Source: Lates calcarifer
Taxonomy: Eukaryota > Chordata > Actinopteri > Centropomidae
DNA: 64,000 bases
Direction of reading: 5' to 3'
Assembly (NCBI RefSeq): GCF_001640805.2
Contig: NC_066852.1
Span: forward strand, 5,130,194-5,194,193
Position numbers and translations under genes: made by a program. Of this stretch, positions 25,659 through 38,817 are shown piece by piece. Within the stretch, counting starts at the first letter, position 1, and every line of letters begins with the position of its first letter. The notes below the pieces were generated by a model. It did not search any database. It saw only the letters and a program-made list of their open reading frames with translations, and had not been told where the DNA came from.

Positions 25659-27151
25659 CAATGGCACACATATACTTCCACATTTTGTCACAAATTTAAA
25701 TGTATTTTATTGGGATTTTATGTAATTGACCAGCACAATAATTTTGAAGGGGGGGTGGGGGGGATATTACATGGTTCTCAAAAATATTTACTAATAAAAT
25801 CTGTTGAGTGCATATGTATTCACCCCCCACCACTGTGAAACCGCTGAGTAAAATCCAGTGCAACCAATTGCCTTCACAAGTCACATAATTAGTAAATAGA
25901 GTCCACCTGTGTGCAATTTAATCTCAGTATAAATAGAGCTGTTCTATGAAGGCCTCAGAGGTTCATTAGAGAATATTACCAAACAAACAGCTTCACAAAT
26001 TCCAAGGAGCTCACCAGACAGGTCAGGGATAAAGTTGTAGAGAATTATAGAGCAGCAGATAGGTTATAAAAAAAATATCCCAAGCTTTGAGCATCTCATG
26101 GAGCACTATTAAGTCCATCATCCGAAAATGGAAAGAGTATGGCACAACCGCAAACTTACCAAGATGAGACCGTCCACCTAAACTGACAAGACAGCATTGA
26201 TCAGAGAAGCAACCAAGAGGCCCATGGTAACTCTGGAGGAGCAGCAAAGATCCACAGCTCAGGTGGGAGAATCTGTCCACAGGACAACTATTAGTCATGC
26301 ACAAATCTGGTCTTTATGGAAGACTGGCAAGAAGAAAGCTATTGTTGAAAGAAAGCCATAAGAAGTCCTGTTTGCAGCTTGCCACAAGCCACTTGGGAGA
26401 TGCATCAAACATGGAAGAAGGTGCTCTGGACAGATGAGACCAAAATTGAACTTTTTGGCCTTAATGCAAAACACTACATGTGGCGGAAAACTAACACTGC
26501 ACATCACCCTGAGCATACCATCCCCACCATGAAACATGGTGATGGCAGCATCTTGCTGTGGGGATGCTTTTCTTCAGCAGGGACAGGGAAGCTGGTCAGA
26601 TTTGATGGGAAGTTGAACAAGCCAAGCCAAATACAGGGCAATCCTTGAAGAAAACCTGTTACGGTCTGCAAAAGACTTGAAACTGGGGCGGAGGTTCCCC
26701 TTCCAGCAGGACAACGACCCTAAACATACAGCCAGAGCTACAATGGAATGGTTTGGATCAAAACATACTAATGTGTTAGAATGAATTAGTCTCCATCCAC
26801 TCTGACTGAGCTAGAGCTATTTTGCAAAGAAGAATTTGTAAAAATTTCAGTCTCTAGATGTGCAAAGCTGGTAGAGACATACCCCAAAAGATTTGCAGCT
26901 GTAATTGCAGTGAGGTGGTTCTACAAAGTATTGACTTACGGGGGTGAATACTTATGCATCTAAAAGATTACTGCTTTGTTGTCCTAATTATTGTTTGTGT
27001 CACAATAAAATGTATTTTTCACCTTCAAAGCACTGTGCATTTTGTGTTGATCAAATGGTAAAAAGACCATTTAAGTCAATTTGAATTCCTGTTGGTAACA
27101 CTACAAAGTGTGGAAAAGTTCAAGGGGGGTGACTACTTATGTAAGGCACTG
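25659..27151 (+). mobile_element. Near full-length dead Tc1/mariner transposon
   Basis: TA dinucleotides flank it (25657-25658 and 27152-27153). The ends CAATGGCACACATATACTTC and, inverted, CAGTGCCTTACATAAGTAGT are diverged forms of the CAGTGCCTTGCAAAAGTATTC terminus common in fish Tc1 elements. At 1493 bp it is near the usual 1.5-1.6 kb. The transposase gene is on the plus strand: helix-turn-helix region about 26000-26290, DDE domain about 26390-26790. Frame shifts and stops break it. Confidence 0.88.
26000..26960 (+). pseudogene. Broken Tc1 transposase gene
   Basis: The product would cut and paste the element at TA sites. The longest intact piece (26379-26648, 89 codons) reads [15 protein letters not shown] and ends after [15 protein letters not shown]. 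It contains the first catalytic Asp (WTDE). In another frame at about 26696-26720 is Q-Q-D-N-D-P-K-H, with the second Asp. After the VLE at about 26775-26783 the sequence jumps to the region coding for LTELELF, so the segment that should hold N-P-I-E-N-L-W, with the third catalytic residue, is missing. Upstream there is an N-terminal part with recognisable K-I-S-Q-A-L-S-I-S-W-S-T-like DNA-binding sequence, shifted in frame. The element is beyond function. Confidence 0.85.
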
Positions 27152-27153
27152 TA

Positions 27154-28892
27154 GAAGCATTTTCTGGTCTGATGCCAATATTGGCAGGATGACAGCATTT
27201 GTACATGCTTTCCAAAACTGGTACCAATCACCTTTACAAAAATAAAACCCTTCTCTGACTTTACATTGATACTACTAGAGGGCATTTTGTTGCCGTTTTG
27301 TTTTGAGAGTCATGAAATGTCTCATAATTACTTAATATGTGTGTAAATCATCATATTGGTTTAATCCTCGCTCTAATTAGGACCATTGAGTGAGTACACT
27401 TACTGCTCTTGTTTGGAGATTCTTTAGTGAGAGGAACAGGTGACAATCCTGTTGGCAACACCTTCCCTGTCTAACCTCCCTCCTCTCCTTGAAAAACAAC
27501 TGAGCTGCTAGATCTCTCCTGTTAACTGCCTTGGACCAAAGCAAGATCTGATTCTCAACACGCTCTGGCTCACCTTGTTTGCACTTTGCACACTGCTTCC
27601 TGTTGATGACACTGACTTCTCTCACCCTGTTTACACCTCTCTGCCTCTGCCTCTTCTTCCAGCCTGTGTGGACTTGAATATCAACACTGCTGCTGGGCAC
27701 TTGTACAGTAGCTCTGTAGAAGTTCTTGTATGCTGCTTTGTGGTGACTTGATTTAGTTTGAATATAGATGCTGTTAATGAGAGTAACCCTGTTGTTGTAA
27801 AGCTCATTATTGTAGAGGTACTAGTGGCAGTATTGTGATAAGTACAGCTCATTTCATAGGGCTTAGATTATGTAAGGCAAAGACAGTGTTTCCAGTGTTT
27901 CATCCACCATTGTTAAAGTTTGTGTGACACCAACAGTGTGTTACTGAACTCCAGCCGAAATCAGTTCCTTTGTACTTAACTTCTTTTTCATGAAGTTACT
28001 AGTCTCATTTCTCTTTTATGCAGTAACATCCTGAAGCAACAACATTTTCTTCCACATTTTTGTTCAGCTTACAAAAGGTTGATGTTCTTGACCTTTTTGG
28101 ATTCTCACACTGTGCTGCGCAGAAGAAGAAAATTCATGCACCACTTCTGCTGTATTCCTCTCTCCATACAGTATGTCTAATCCATTTTTTGATATTTCCT
28201 TTATAGAAAAATGCAATGTACAAACAACACTGTGGGTAAATTAAAATATGTTTCATTCTTGACCTTTAACTCATCATTATTAAGACAAGTCACCAGTATG
28301 TATATAATTATGTTTTTCAAAAGTTATGCTGTAGATAGCTAGACAAGATATTATGCTATTTGTAAAATACTCTGGCATGGAGTGTAATCATTACCTGGAG
28401 TGCTGTATTTGTGGACTGGGACTGGAGAATTTGGTTACTATACAGGGTAATTTAGAAGGTAGCCTGGGAACTCAAAGAGCACCATAAGTACAATGAAGAT
28501 AAAACAAGCTACCACAATAGTTAAATAAAAAAAAATGACATGAGAAGATAATATCCAGGAATGTGTGGCTAGATTTTTGAAGGGTATTGTATGCCTTTAT
28601 TAGATAGGTAGTAGAGAGATGACAATAAATCAGGGGAGAATGATGGGGAAGGACAGGCAGCAAGGTTCCCTCTCTGGATACAAACCTGATATGTTAACTC
28701 CTCAAATTTCAAATAAATTGTCTTTATGTTAGCAGATTATTTACAGATATACGCAGACAAAAAATATATATAATTTAGAAAAAGCAAAAATTCAAGTTTA
28801 ATGCTGCCTGAGTCATTAATGCTTGAAGTCACCCATCACAAACAAGGGATATGCACCCCAAGGGAAGTGCTTATAAAGGTCAGTGCCATTTC

Positions 28893-28893
<1 letters not shown>
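27154..28893. other. Non-coding, no gene seen
   Basis: Minus-strand ORFs at 27377-27852 lack any known domain. No repeat was recognised. Confidence 0.5.

Positions 28894-28926
<33 letters not shown>
28894..28926. repeat. (CA)n microsatellite, about 16 units
   Basis: Uninterrupted CA dinucleotides. Confidence 0.95.
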
Positions 28927-28927
<1 letters not shown>

Positions 28928-29574
28928 CACTGGTATGGAGCGGAGTTATACAAGTGAACACAATCACAAATGTAATGGGATTATAAAATATTAACTCAGA
29001 GAGTAAAAATAATCATTGCTTTTCTCTTATCAGTATGTGTTGAAACCACCATTCAGGAACTTGGTAGTGACAGTCTTTTTGTTCATGCTGTATTCTAGGG
29101 GACTAGCTTCCAGTTCTTGTGTAAACAACAAAACAGTACCATGACCTTACTGTGACTCCATTCAGAAACACACTCCTGGCAGTTAACAAAAGTGAATTCT
29201 TTTTGAAGTTTGCACAGAGTTCCTTTTGTAAAATGCAGCATATGATTGTGTGGCACTGTGTTGGTAGGCTGGTCCAACACTCACTGGCCTAGATACAGTA
29301 CTGTATCAGGCTCTGTACTTGGCTGAGTTTGTGTGAGGCTGTGCGTATGGCCGAGCACTTTAGAGCTATAGCTCTTTACAATCAAGTATGACCACATACA
29401 CATTACTGGAGATGTGCTGATGATTTGACTGAACAGACAAGCTAAAAATCTGTTTTTGTGGCTGACTTAAACACACCATATGATTATGAGAACTTTTGCA
29501 AAAGCATGCTAATGTTTTATCCTAAAAAAACTAAAACTAATGTACCCATACATGTGATGAATTAACATTAATCT

Positions 29575-29900
29575 TAACTTCCTTCACTGGCTCCCTGTCT
29601 ATCAGATAAATCAAACTTTAAGGTGCTTTTGATGACATACAAATTCTAAATAGGTATGTCCCTTCATATCTGTCTGATCTCAAACTCTCTATTCCATCCA
29701 GCCTGCTCTCCACTCTCAGAGGACTGGGCTCTCGTCTGTCCCTGAAGTTAAGAAGAAGTCAGCAGGCTGCAGGGAATTTTCCTATCATGCCAACTTCCTT
29801 CTGGAACAACCTCCCTGCTGACATCTGACTGTCTGACTCTGGTGAGGCAAACTTAAAAGTCATCTTCATGCCTTAACTTTCAGTTACTGGCTCATTCTTT
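29575..29900 (+). pseudogene. Degraded C-terminal end of an L2/CR1/Rex1-like LINE ORF
   Basis: CTTCACTGGCTCCCTGTCTA encodes the LHWLPV block seen after the reverse transcriptase in these LINEs. It is followed by fragments equivalent to RTxGSRLS, and by S-F-W-N-N-L-P-A-D-I with stops between. The better preserved relative at 55.73-56.13 kb has the same block order. The T/C-rich sequence up to about 30350 may be its 3' UTR, but this is uncertain. Confidence 0.6.
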
Positions 29901-30479
29901 TGATTACCCCAGGCCATGTGCCTGTTGTCATTCTTCCACTGGTTCTGTCACAGTCTCAATGAATCCATTAAACCTAGGACATACATTAAGTCCATGTTGT
30001 CCTACCAATGAGGTTACTGTAAACTTTTCTGACACCCACTGCATTTTTGTTTATTCCCTCAAGCACCTCAAGCATCTAGGTTGGGTGCCTACCTCTCTCT
30101 CTCTATTTCTCTGTCCCCATTGTTCTCCTTCCTGTCCTCTCATTTCTCTCCAGCTCTGTGCTGGACCATCAGCTGTCCTGGGATCTCTCTCCCACCCTTG
30201 ACTGCCAGTGCCTTCTCCCAAATGTTTAGGATGTGGATTTCTGTCCTCCAGCATTCCCAGCCTCCTCCTTGTCTCTCTCTTCCTCTGTGTGTCTGTTTCC
30301 CTTGTTTCTCTAGACGCGTGAATGATCTGCTTGATTTTGTCTCTTTGTAGTCTGTCCTCTTTCCATGTCTTCATGGTGGAGAGGACATCAGGTCGTATCA
30401 GTTGGCAGCACCTGGAAGTAGCTCAGTGTAGCTGCCTTAAGAGTCTACATTCATGCTAGCAGCTCATTGAGACTGTACC

Positions 30480-30860
30480 TATGCACAGGTTGGGCTACAT
30501 GCTAATATGTCATATAACATGTCACTATGGGATAATGTTTACCATGTCCACCATTTTGGTTTAGCATGTTAGCATGCCATCATTTGTTGATTAGCAATAA
30601 AGACAAAGTAGAGATGGGGATGAATTACTTTTGTGCATAAATCCAAAGTATTAAGTGAATGAAAATTTTGACCTGATGATGGCACTGGATAATAAGTTAA
30701 GGGATCATCCCACCGAGTAGTTGCTAAGGTGTTTTACTTTTAACCAAACCTAATGGTGGTGCTAGAGGGAAAGTCAGGGCATCGAATCTCACCACTCAAT
30801 AGAATGCACCAAATCACCAAAACCAAGAATGTCTATCCAAAATTTTATGGCATTAGGCTA
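30480..30860 (-). repeat. Teleost dispersed repeat R5, copy d
   Basis: Contains TTAGCATGTTAGCATGCCAT, GGTGGTGCTAGAGGGAAAGT and ATGTCTATCCAAAATTTTAT, the reverse-strand counterparts of the R5 blocks. Interrupted and diverged. Confidence 0.55.
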
Positions 30861-31734
30861 GGGAAAGATTGACCCTTTTTTAAGCAAATTGTGTGTTTTC
30901 ATCAGTATACAAGTCAGGACAACAAACCCATGCTGACTATAACTATTGCATAGGACCTGCCAGACAATGCATAATGTATAAGTAAGTATTTAACTGTTAA
31001 ACAGAGGACAAAGCTGATGAACTGATGATGTCATGTATCTGTATCTTTCATGCCAAACTTACCTTCATAGACTGAATATTGCTATCCAAAGGACAGATGC
31101 AGATAGCCTTATAAATACAGGAATGGTTGGCTCCAACCAAGTATTCTTAAATCAAAAACACTTCACACAACCAAGTCCATAAACACACCATACTAACAGT
31201 TACAATGACCTTTGTGACCCAGTCCCGTTATACCTACAATTATGTTTATACATCAGCATCATATTTCACTGGTTTAGAGTAATAAAGCAACACAAACAGA
31301 TGTATCATATGTGAATGAGGTCGCATATTTTTATAGCGCTTAAATTACATCAAAATAACATCTATTTCAGGTTTACACTGGACATGGCTTTGCTAGATAT
31401 GTGTTACTGAGGACTGGAGAAGAGAATGGAAGAATGAGATTACTAAGCCTTACTATTCATATTATACATACACATGCACTTACATACACTACATTTGACA
31501 TATTTTGGCTATGTAAAGTTGATACTGCTAATGTGCTCCTATAAACACTGGTCAGACAACGATATTACATCCATGGTCGAAAGTGGTCTTAGTCAGAAAA
31601 CAAAAAACATGGACAGGAAAATGATGGAAAAAATATGATTGTGCAGTGTATTTCTCCTTCTAATGACAATTAGGTTTGGTGTGTTTTTGGTTGGGAAATT
31701 ATCCAACTTCAGAAATCCTTAAAACACCGATCAG
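30861..31734. other. Non-coding, no gene seen
   Basis: AT-rich sequence without recognisable repeats. Confidence 0.5.
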
Positions 31735-33277
31735 AATTTTTAGATCAATCAATGTTAATAATTTCTATTAATATTCTACATTAATATCCGCACTATAACC
31801 GCACTTAATTACTCCTGATATCTGAAGATCGTGATTTCTTGATCAAAGGGATCTATAAAGCATGTAATCTCTCGTGGGTTGATGAAAAATAAACTCTAGT
31901 GTACTTAATGTTTACTGGATAACTTTAGAGGAGATTCTAAAATATTCAGGATAAAAATGCAGGTTTATGAAAAAGAAGTTATAAGATTATTCGGATACTT
32001 TTGTTTCATCGGCTTTACTTGACGTTGCTTGGCTTGAGGAATAAAAAAAATCTTTTGTTTGTATAGACTAAAGAAGTAGTTACTTGCAGAACACATGGTG
32101 AAAAAGAACAAAGGAACACAGAGAATTATAGTGCATGGCGAGTGGCTGTATAACTTAGAGCTGACTTCAACTAAAGGCAATTATCTTTTGCCATCTCAAG
32201 GTTTTTATCTCCCTTGAGGACCATATCAGGTGGTCTCAGCCAATAAGGACTGATTAGCCTCACTTTCTTTGTCTCAGTTGGAACAAAATATGATCTTCTT
32301 AATAAACTCATTACATTACTAATTTAGAATGATCGTGCACATATTGCGTATTCGCCTTCCACCATAACCAAGACATTGTACAAGACAAGAGATAACTTGG
32401 TGGCACTATTGCTGGCAAGAAAGAACACTGCATTAATACAGACATTAATCACAGTCTATTACTCACAAACTTAACATAATAAAGCCGATTAAATCTGATA
32501 AATCTGATTAAGCCGATAAAAAGAATAAATTGTGTTTAGCATTAGTAAAAAAAAAATGGGTGGCATTATAAGACAAGAATAATCATGTGATTCAAATAAT
32601 GAGAGACATTTATGTCTAATTTCTTTAGTTAAACTTAGACGTGGTCAATAGGTCAACAATAGCAGTATGGTTCCATGACAAATATTTGAATTAATTCCTC
32701 ATATTACCATCATAGCTTAGCAATATCGTAGAAAATTTTCACCGAATTACTTAATCAAATACTGTGCTATACAGAATGGTAGACAATTATTTCATATAGT
32801 TTCAAACCTAAGGAGAAGTGTGGGCAATGTTGGTCAAGATACATTGGAATGTGATGTTTTATGTCCAGAGCTCTGGTGCAGAGAAAAATAGAAGAACAAG
32901 AAAGAGAAGACCCTGGTTAGGTTTGTGGATCTGAGAGAGTTCAATCTGCATTGTTCTTTTCCAGGTTACTTTCTTGATAAAGCAACAGTTGAATGTTTAA
33001 TGCAGAGACAAAGTTTTTTGTGTAGAATAAAAATTTGGAGAATATTTATTGCTAAGATCCAAATGAACTGTGGTCCATTAGAGCTGATTCTTCCTGAACA
33101 GGCCATTTGATATTTGACCCTGGTTGGAGAGAGTTCTATATTTGCTTCTTATCACTAGATCTTGAGGAGGCTGCATAGCAGATGGGTGTTCAGGTCATAA
33201 TTCTCAGTGACCAAACTTTTAACCCAGTTCTGGGCACATGTTCATGTTTTTATTTTCTATGAACTCTGTGATAGCCT
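31735..33277 (-). repeat. Long LTR-like repeat, copy 2 (truncated)
   Basis: Matches 6847-8940 in order. Near 31880-31935 is the TTTACTGGATAACTTTAGAG block. At 32090-32290 lies the GTGAAAAAGAACAAAGGAAC block, followed by GTGCATGGCGAGTGGCTGTA. At 32930-33240 is the GTTACTTTCTTGATAAAGCA block and the TAATTCTCAGTGACCA block. It lacks roughly 450 bases present near 7000-7450 of copy 1, and the terminal 55 or so bases next to TGTAGCGACA. On the minus strand the TATA-like GGAGATAAAAACCTTG is kept near 32208. Confidence 0.7.
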
Positions 33278-36200
33278 GGGGTTCTCAAACCATTGCCTGT
33301 ACACACATCCACATCCAGCCTAATGAATGTAAGTCCAACATTCACTCATCATTAACTCCCAAGATGATAGCTAGCTCTTTAGCTGCTAAACACTCCACTT
33401 AGTCCAGGGCAGGTAGTGAGCTTCATTAACAATAGCTGCCTGCTGTAGCTGGGAACACCCCTGATGAGAACGGTGCGAATGAACCAAAACTGTAAAACTG
33501 TGGAAACTACAAAATGAAAAACAGTGAGTTGATCAGGAGTCCAATTATCTCTGCATAGTTGTGGAGTGCTGAGTTGGTAATAGCTCTTTTATCACAACAA
33601 ACGACCAGTCACTTGACCCACGCTTCATATGAAAATATTGAATAGTGCGGCTACAGAGACTTCATCAGCTGTAGCTGTACTTTAATACTCTAACTCACAT
33701 GTCCCTGTGGCTGTCTTTACACTGCTGCTCAACTGTCTGGATCACTGAACACAAACAGTCCATCAAAGCAAACTATTGGCACCAGCCAATGGCCACACAT
33801 TTTCAAGCAGTTAATTACAGTAATGGATCTCTTTTACAAGCATTGAGCACATAACAGAATCAATATCAGAGAGACACTTTAAGCTTATTCTGATGACATG
33901 CTTCAATGTCACTGATTCCAACTAATTTCAAAAGAAGTCTACTCACTCATCTTTATTACATTAAACTAAAAACACAAATGAAACACCTGACTGACCTGAT
34001 GTTATTATCACAACAAACATGCAAGGAACTAATCATTAACTCACATTACCATTAAATTAACACAATTACTTACACACCACACTGAAAAATCCTATCTGTG
34101 CTATATGTAAAATTAGCTTTAAATTCAAATTAAGAAACAGCTACTACCATTCAGTAAATCCATAGAGGCTGTTGCAACAGAAACAAGCCATTGGCACACT
34201 GATTTCCTTGTGCTATGACCCATTTTGATTCAGTAAATAATTGATAAATGAGTCAATGAAGGCTTGTTCTGAATGAAAACAGCCCTAGATGAAACTGAGC
34301 ACATTTGTATGCAACAAGAACACTGCCATACTGTAATACCAATACCTTTTAAACCAATTGGATTCTAGTTTAATAGTCCCTCTCATATTACAGCCTTGCA
34401 GCCTCATGACACTTGAATGCTTGTTCTTGCCTGTGCCATCCGTCGCCCATTCAGTGACAATCTATTACTTGCATCCATTCAAAGACTGTGATGCTCTCAT
34501 TTTCATGTTCAGTGAATGCTTGCTGGGGATTGTTCACAGAAGCCAAGAGACAGTGTGCTCACAAATGAATCCCCTCCAATGAATGTTACCCTTTGTTCAT
34601 TATTGCTACAATACCATTACTGTGTATAAGTAGTGACTCACTGTCAATGATTGTTCCATTGTAAAGCTTTCAAGACAATGCCCCAATGTCCCAAATCCAG
34701 AGTAGATTATGTGCTATCTGACTTGGTTACTGGTTTTTGAGTAACATTATGGGAGACTCTCTTTTGATTTGTATTTCTGGGACAGGAGCATAAACTTCAG
34801 TTGGGATTTATGGTTTAAATTTGCATCTCATTTGAGTATATGAAATAAAACATATAGGAGCATACTTTTTTAAATTGGAATTATCTAAGTATTCTATCAT
34901 CATATTTTCATCTGTATAGTTCAATGCATCTCAAGAAAGAACATTGACATGAGAAATAGTGCAGGCAGCTTTGCATTTCATTGGGGTTAACAGCCAAAGC
35001 TTAGCATGCGTGCTATATTTCTCGAGTTTTAAAAGCTTTGCTTCACTTATAGTGATGGAATCCAAATGTGTCATAGAGCTGCATGAATGATGTGATCCTC
35101 AGAAAGGGTGACAAGGTGATAAATTGTCACACTTTCCATCTCCTTTACAGACGTAAGTTGTGTCAACTGTGAAAAATATGAGGCCATAAAATTTGACATA
35201 TCATACATTTCAGTGAAAACAACAACAGTAAAAATAATTTTAACTGTGCTGTGCTTCCAGCTGTTTTCAAACAGAGCTTCCTGGGTTCTTCTGTGTGACA
35301 AAGGGCACTACGGTTAGCATGATTTATAATCACAATTTAGGCTAAGTGACATTTGATGGCATAAATATTAAGTAGAAGCGGATGCATACGCTGATCATCA
35401 ACATAAACTGAAGCTTCATTTTCACAACCAATTTGACTCACTGATAATTGCAATCCATCATTTTGAGTCTTTGGAATCAATGGGCAGAACCAAGCAGTGA
35501 TGTTGTCTATAGTCAGCTGTAGGCGTGTCATTATGATAAATGGCTCAATCATCTGGACCTGAGGAGGCTATATCTTATGAGTCACACACAGATCAGAAAA
35601 GTGGGGGAGACTTGGCCCAAACTTTATCCTCTGCAACGATAAGTTTGATAAATTTACAGCCCCAAGGGAAGCATCATGCATTGATGAGGGATTAGACTGC
35701 GGAGAAGAGTTTGCCCCAAGCAGCAGGTTGTCTGAAGGATAACACTGATGTAAGTCTTTTTCTATTTTTATTAATCCCACTTAAGAGTCCAAACACACCT
35801 ACTGTACCACTGTCCGTTTTAATACAGGTATGTCTCACCTCTGGAAAGTCAAAGACTACCATGTTCCCAAAAACCCTCTTTAACTACAGTTGCGTACAGA
35901 GTCAAAGTGCTGCCTTCAGTCATGTAATACATCATGTTGAGCAGCATAGGTACACATTCTGCTGGACTTAAATGTGAAGAACACATTGTCCAACAAGAGG
36001 AAATGAAAAAAGTGGAAATGTGGCATGGGAAGTTTTCTTCCAGAACAGTGGGAGACTATGACTTCTTAGTCAACAGGCCTTAAGTCTGAATGACAGAAAT
36101 ACATGGATGTAACCAGATGGCAAGCAGGTCATATGACCTACTGAGAAAACATAAGGCCCATAGAGACAAAATAAAAAACAATACCACTGCAACTTTATAA

Positions 36201-37445
36201 ACAAAATATGTTCCTAACACTACCATATGTTATACTGTAAGTGGAGCACATAGTAGTTGGTTGAACATGGTAGATGGCAAAAAAAATTAAAAATAAAAAA
36301 TAATGAAAAATGAAAATGAGGTGTGAGGAATGAGGTGTTTGAGTACCTCAGTGGTCCTTAGATATCCTGCTTCAGATATCCTGTGCTAAGAATAAAAAGG
36401 TATATTTCATTCTAATAGGCACACTGCTTCTTTAAAGTTGACAGAGATCAAAAATGTTTCAGGTTCTCAACAAAGTAGTCAGCACCCATTTTGTTTATGA
36501 AGAGAAAGGTTGAATTGAATTAAGTGGTGCAATTCCAACTAGACACTGCTTCACAGACACATTGTAAGAGACCACACAGGAATTTAGTGTAGTCAAGCAA
36601 TATTTTTCTCTTGATGAAAGTGAAGAGCTGACTATTCAGATTGACAAAATGTAAGTTAGATGTTCTCAGTTTATTGTACTTGTCTTCTCAAGTTAACTCA
36701 CACTGGTTTTACATTTTCATAACTCATAAGACAGCTTTGAACTATTGTTCAAGTTATGCTAAGTTAACTCACTTTTTAAGGCAACTTGCATTTGAAAGTT
36801 GACGCTATGGACCGGCACATAAGCTGAAGCTGTCACCAACATATTAAGTCACTATCACTGTATTTTGTCCTAAATAACTGAAAAATGATGCCTCTTCTAT
36901 GAATAAGTCACAGTCTTTCATCTTTCATCTCTAAATGTCAACATAACATTTAAACAACTATATAAAACCACCAGATAGTGTAAAGGCACACAATCATGAC
37001 CTGGGTGTACAATAGTAGTGCATGTGTTGGCTGTGTGCATATGTGGTCCTTAACTGTATCCTGTGCTTCTACCATTTTATTAGTTGTGCATAATTAAACA
37101 GTTTTTCACAGGTGCTAAACCACCTTAATATAAAGGCATTTAGGCTTCACTATTAAAGCTACTTGGAGGCAAAACACAATTGTGCTTCTTAATGGTGCTT
37201 AATTAAATAAAAATGAGCCGATAAAGCCGTTTCATGTGACATTCTTTGTAAGTGTGTGTGGTTTTTCTGAAGCACTCTGTATCTAAGAGTGTCAATACTC
37301 AGCAATTCTTATAAAGTGAACTGGCATTAGCAAGCCACTTACTCTTTGTCCACACAAATAGAAGAAATAGAAAGAAATAGAGAAAAGAGGAAAGCAATGG
37401 TCTTACCTTTATTTAACCTAGCATGCTCAATCAATAATACTTGTA
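33278..37445. other. Non-coding, no gene seen
   Basis: No exon or repeat family was recognised. Local low-complexity A-rich sequence lies at 36278-36320. Confidence 0.55.
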
Positions 37446-37447
37446 TT

Positions 37448-37492
<45 letters not shown>
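37446..37492. repeat. (GATA)n microsatellite, about 11 units
   Basis: Tandem TAGA/GATA units without interruption. Confidence 0.95.
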
Positions 37493-38813
37493 GCTGGAGA
37501 ACAGCAATTATTTCACTAACTGAACAAAATGTTGGTGAACTGCCTCCATTCTTCTGAACTCAGAATGCACAAGGTCATTTTCCTGACATTGAAAATGAAG
37601 GCAAAACTTGTACAGGCTGAAAATACAGTAAGATTGACAGTCCAATTAATTCCAATAAATAGAAGATAAACAAAACAGCAGGGTGTACTGTATTATGTAG
37701 TATGTATTCTTCAATTCACTGTCATAGTCTTATGACAAAGTCAGCTCCTTCTCTAATACTCTCTCTCACACACACATGCACACACACACATATACACACA
37801 CAGACCACAAACTCTGTAAACAACCTTGTGACCAAAAGAATACTGCTTCAGATCTTCAAAGTGGCTGTCTCTCCCAACACTAGCAGGTAGGCAGCAGCTG
37901 CTCAATCAGTGGTGAGATAAACTGCAGTGGTACTGGGCAGCTCCCAGGTGTGAAGGTATGAACAGAATGTGTATGAATGTGAAGCAGGGCGCAAAACACT
38001 GAAAAAGAACATGCACACTCAGCAAAACAATTCTCTGGCTGAATATGGGAAGACAAGAGTACAAGGGAATATGAAAACATTGTGACTAAAATACAGGGTT
38101 ATGTACTTTTTTTTTAAACTCAGATATTGTACTTTGCTACAAAATCATTACAGAGTAAAAACAAATGTCACATAATGAAGTTATGATTAACCACAAGTTC
38201 CATGTTCAGAGAGGAGCCACTCTCAGCTCACAGTCTCTAAATGGTAAATGCTCTAAATGTTTACATTCACTGACCACCACCTTGATTAATCACTGATTTA
38301 ATGGACCCTCTGGCAACCATGGCAAGTGTCCCAAACACACCTTCCATGTTTCATGATCAGCTGCATGCTATTAGCAATGTTAACAACAATAAAATACTGG
38401 ATTCTTCAGCTATGACTTGTGCACCACCTTTCTGCTATTTTTGATCATCCCTAGACATCCAGGCGTGCAGTAAGACCAAAGAGACTGAGTGGACTGGTTA
38501 GATTTTGCATTAAGAACCAACAGGCAGAGAAGTCGGATTTAGAGCATACGGAGGACTTTGCAGTCCACAAGACTCACAGAGTGACATTCAGACAGGTGTG
38601 TGCAACTAATGAAGTAAAATATTGCCACACAAAGTCTATAGATCCCTATAGATTCAGGTATTTCTGTTATTTGGTTTAGCCCATTTATGTCAATGCAAAG
38701 TAGGCTAAGCAATACTAAACCAGTTCCCAGGCAGCTAAAATTCTCCAACCATTTAAGGAATATTTGAGTATTTTCAGAAATATGCTTATTCACTCAAAAC
38801 ATCACGTCTGTTG
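37493..38813. other. Non-coding with CA-rich tract at 37764-37804
   Basis: The short ORFs here have no domain support. Confidence 0.5.
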
Positions 38814-38817
38814 TTAA

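Noticed and set aside
27377..27852. Two overlapping minus ORFs rich in Arg, Gln and Cys
   Set aside because: They looked retroelement-like at first, but no motif could be matched.
30051..30374. Overlapping ORFs on both strands, Arg/Glu-rich on minus
   Set aside because: They come from a T/C-rich tract. Open frames on both strands without conservation signals indicate low complexity.
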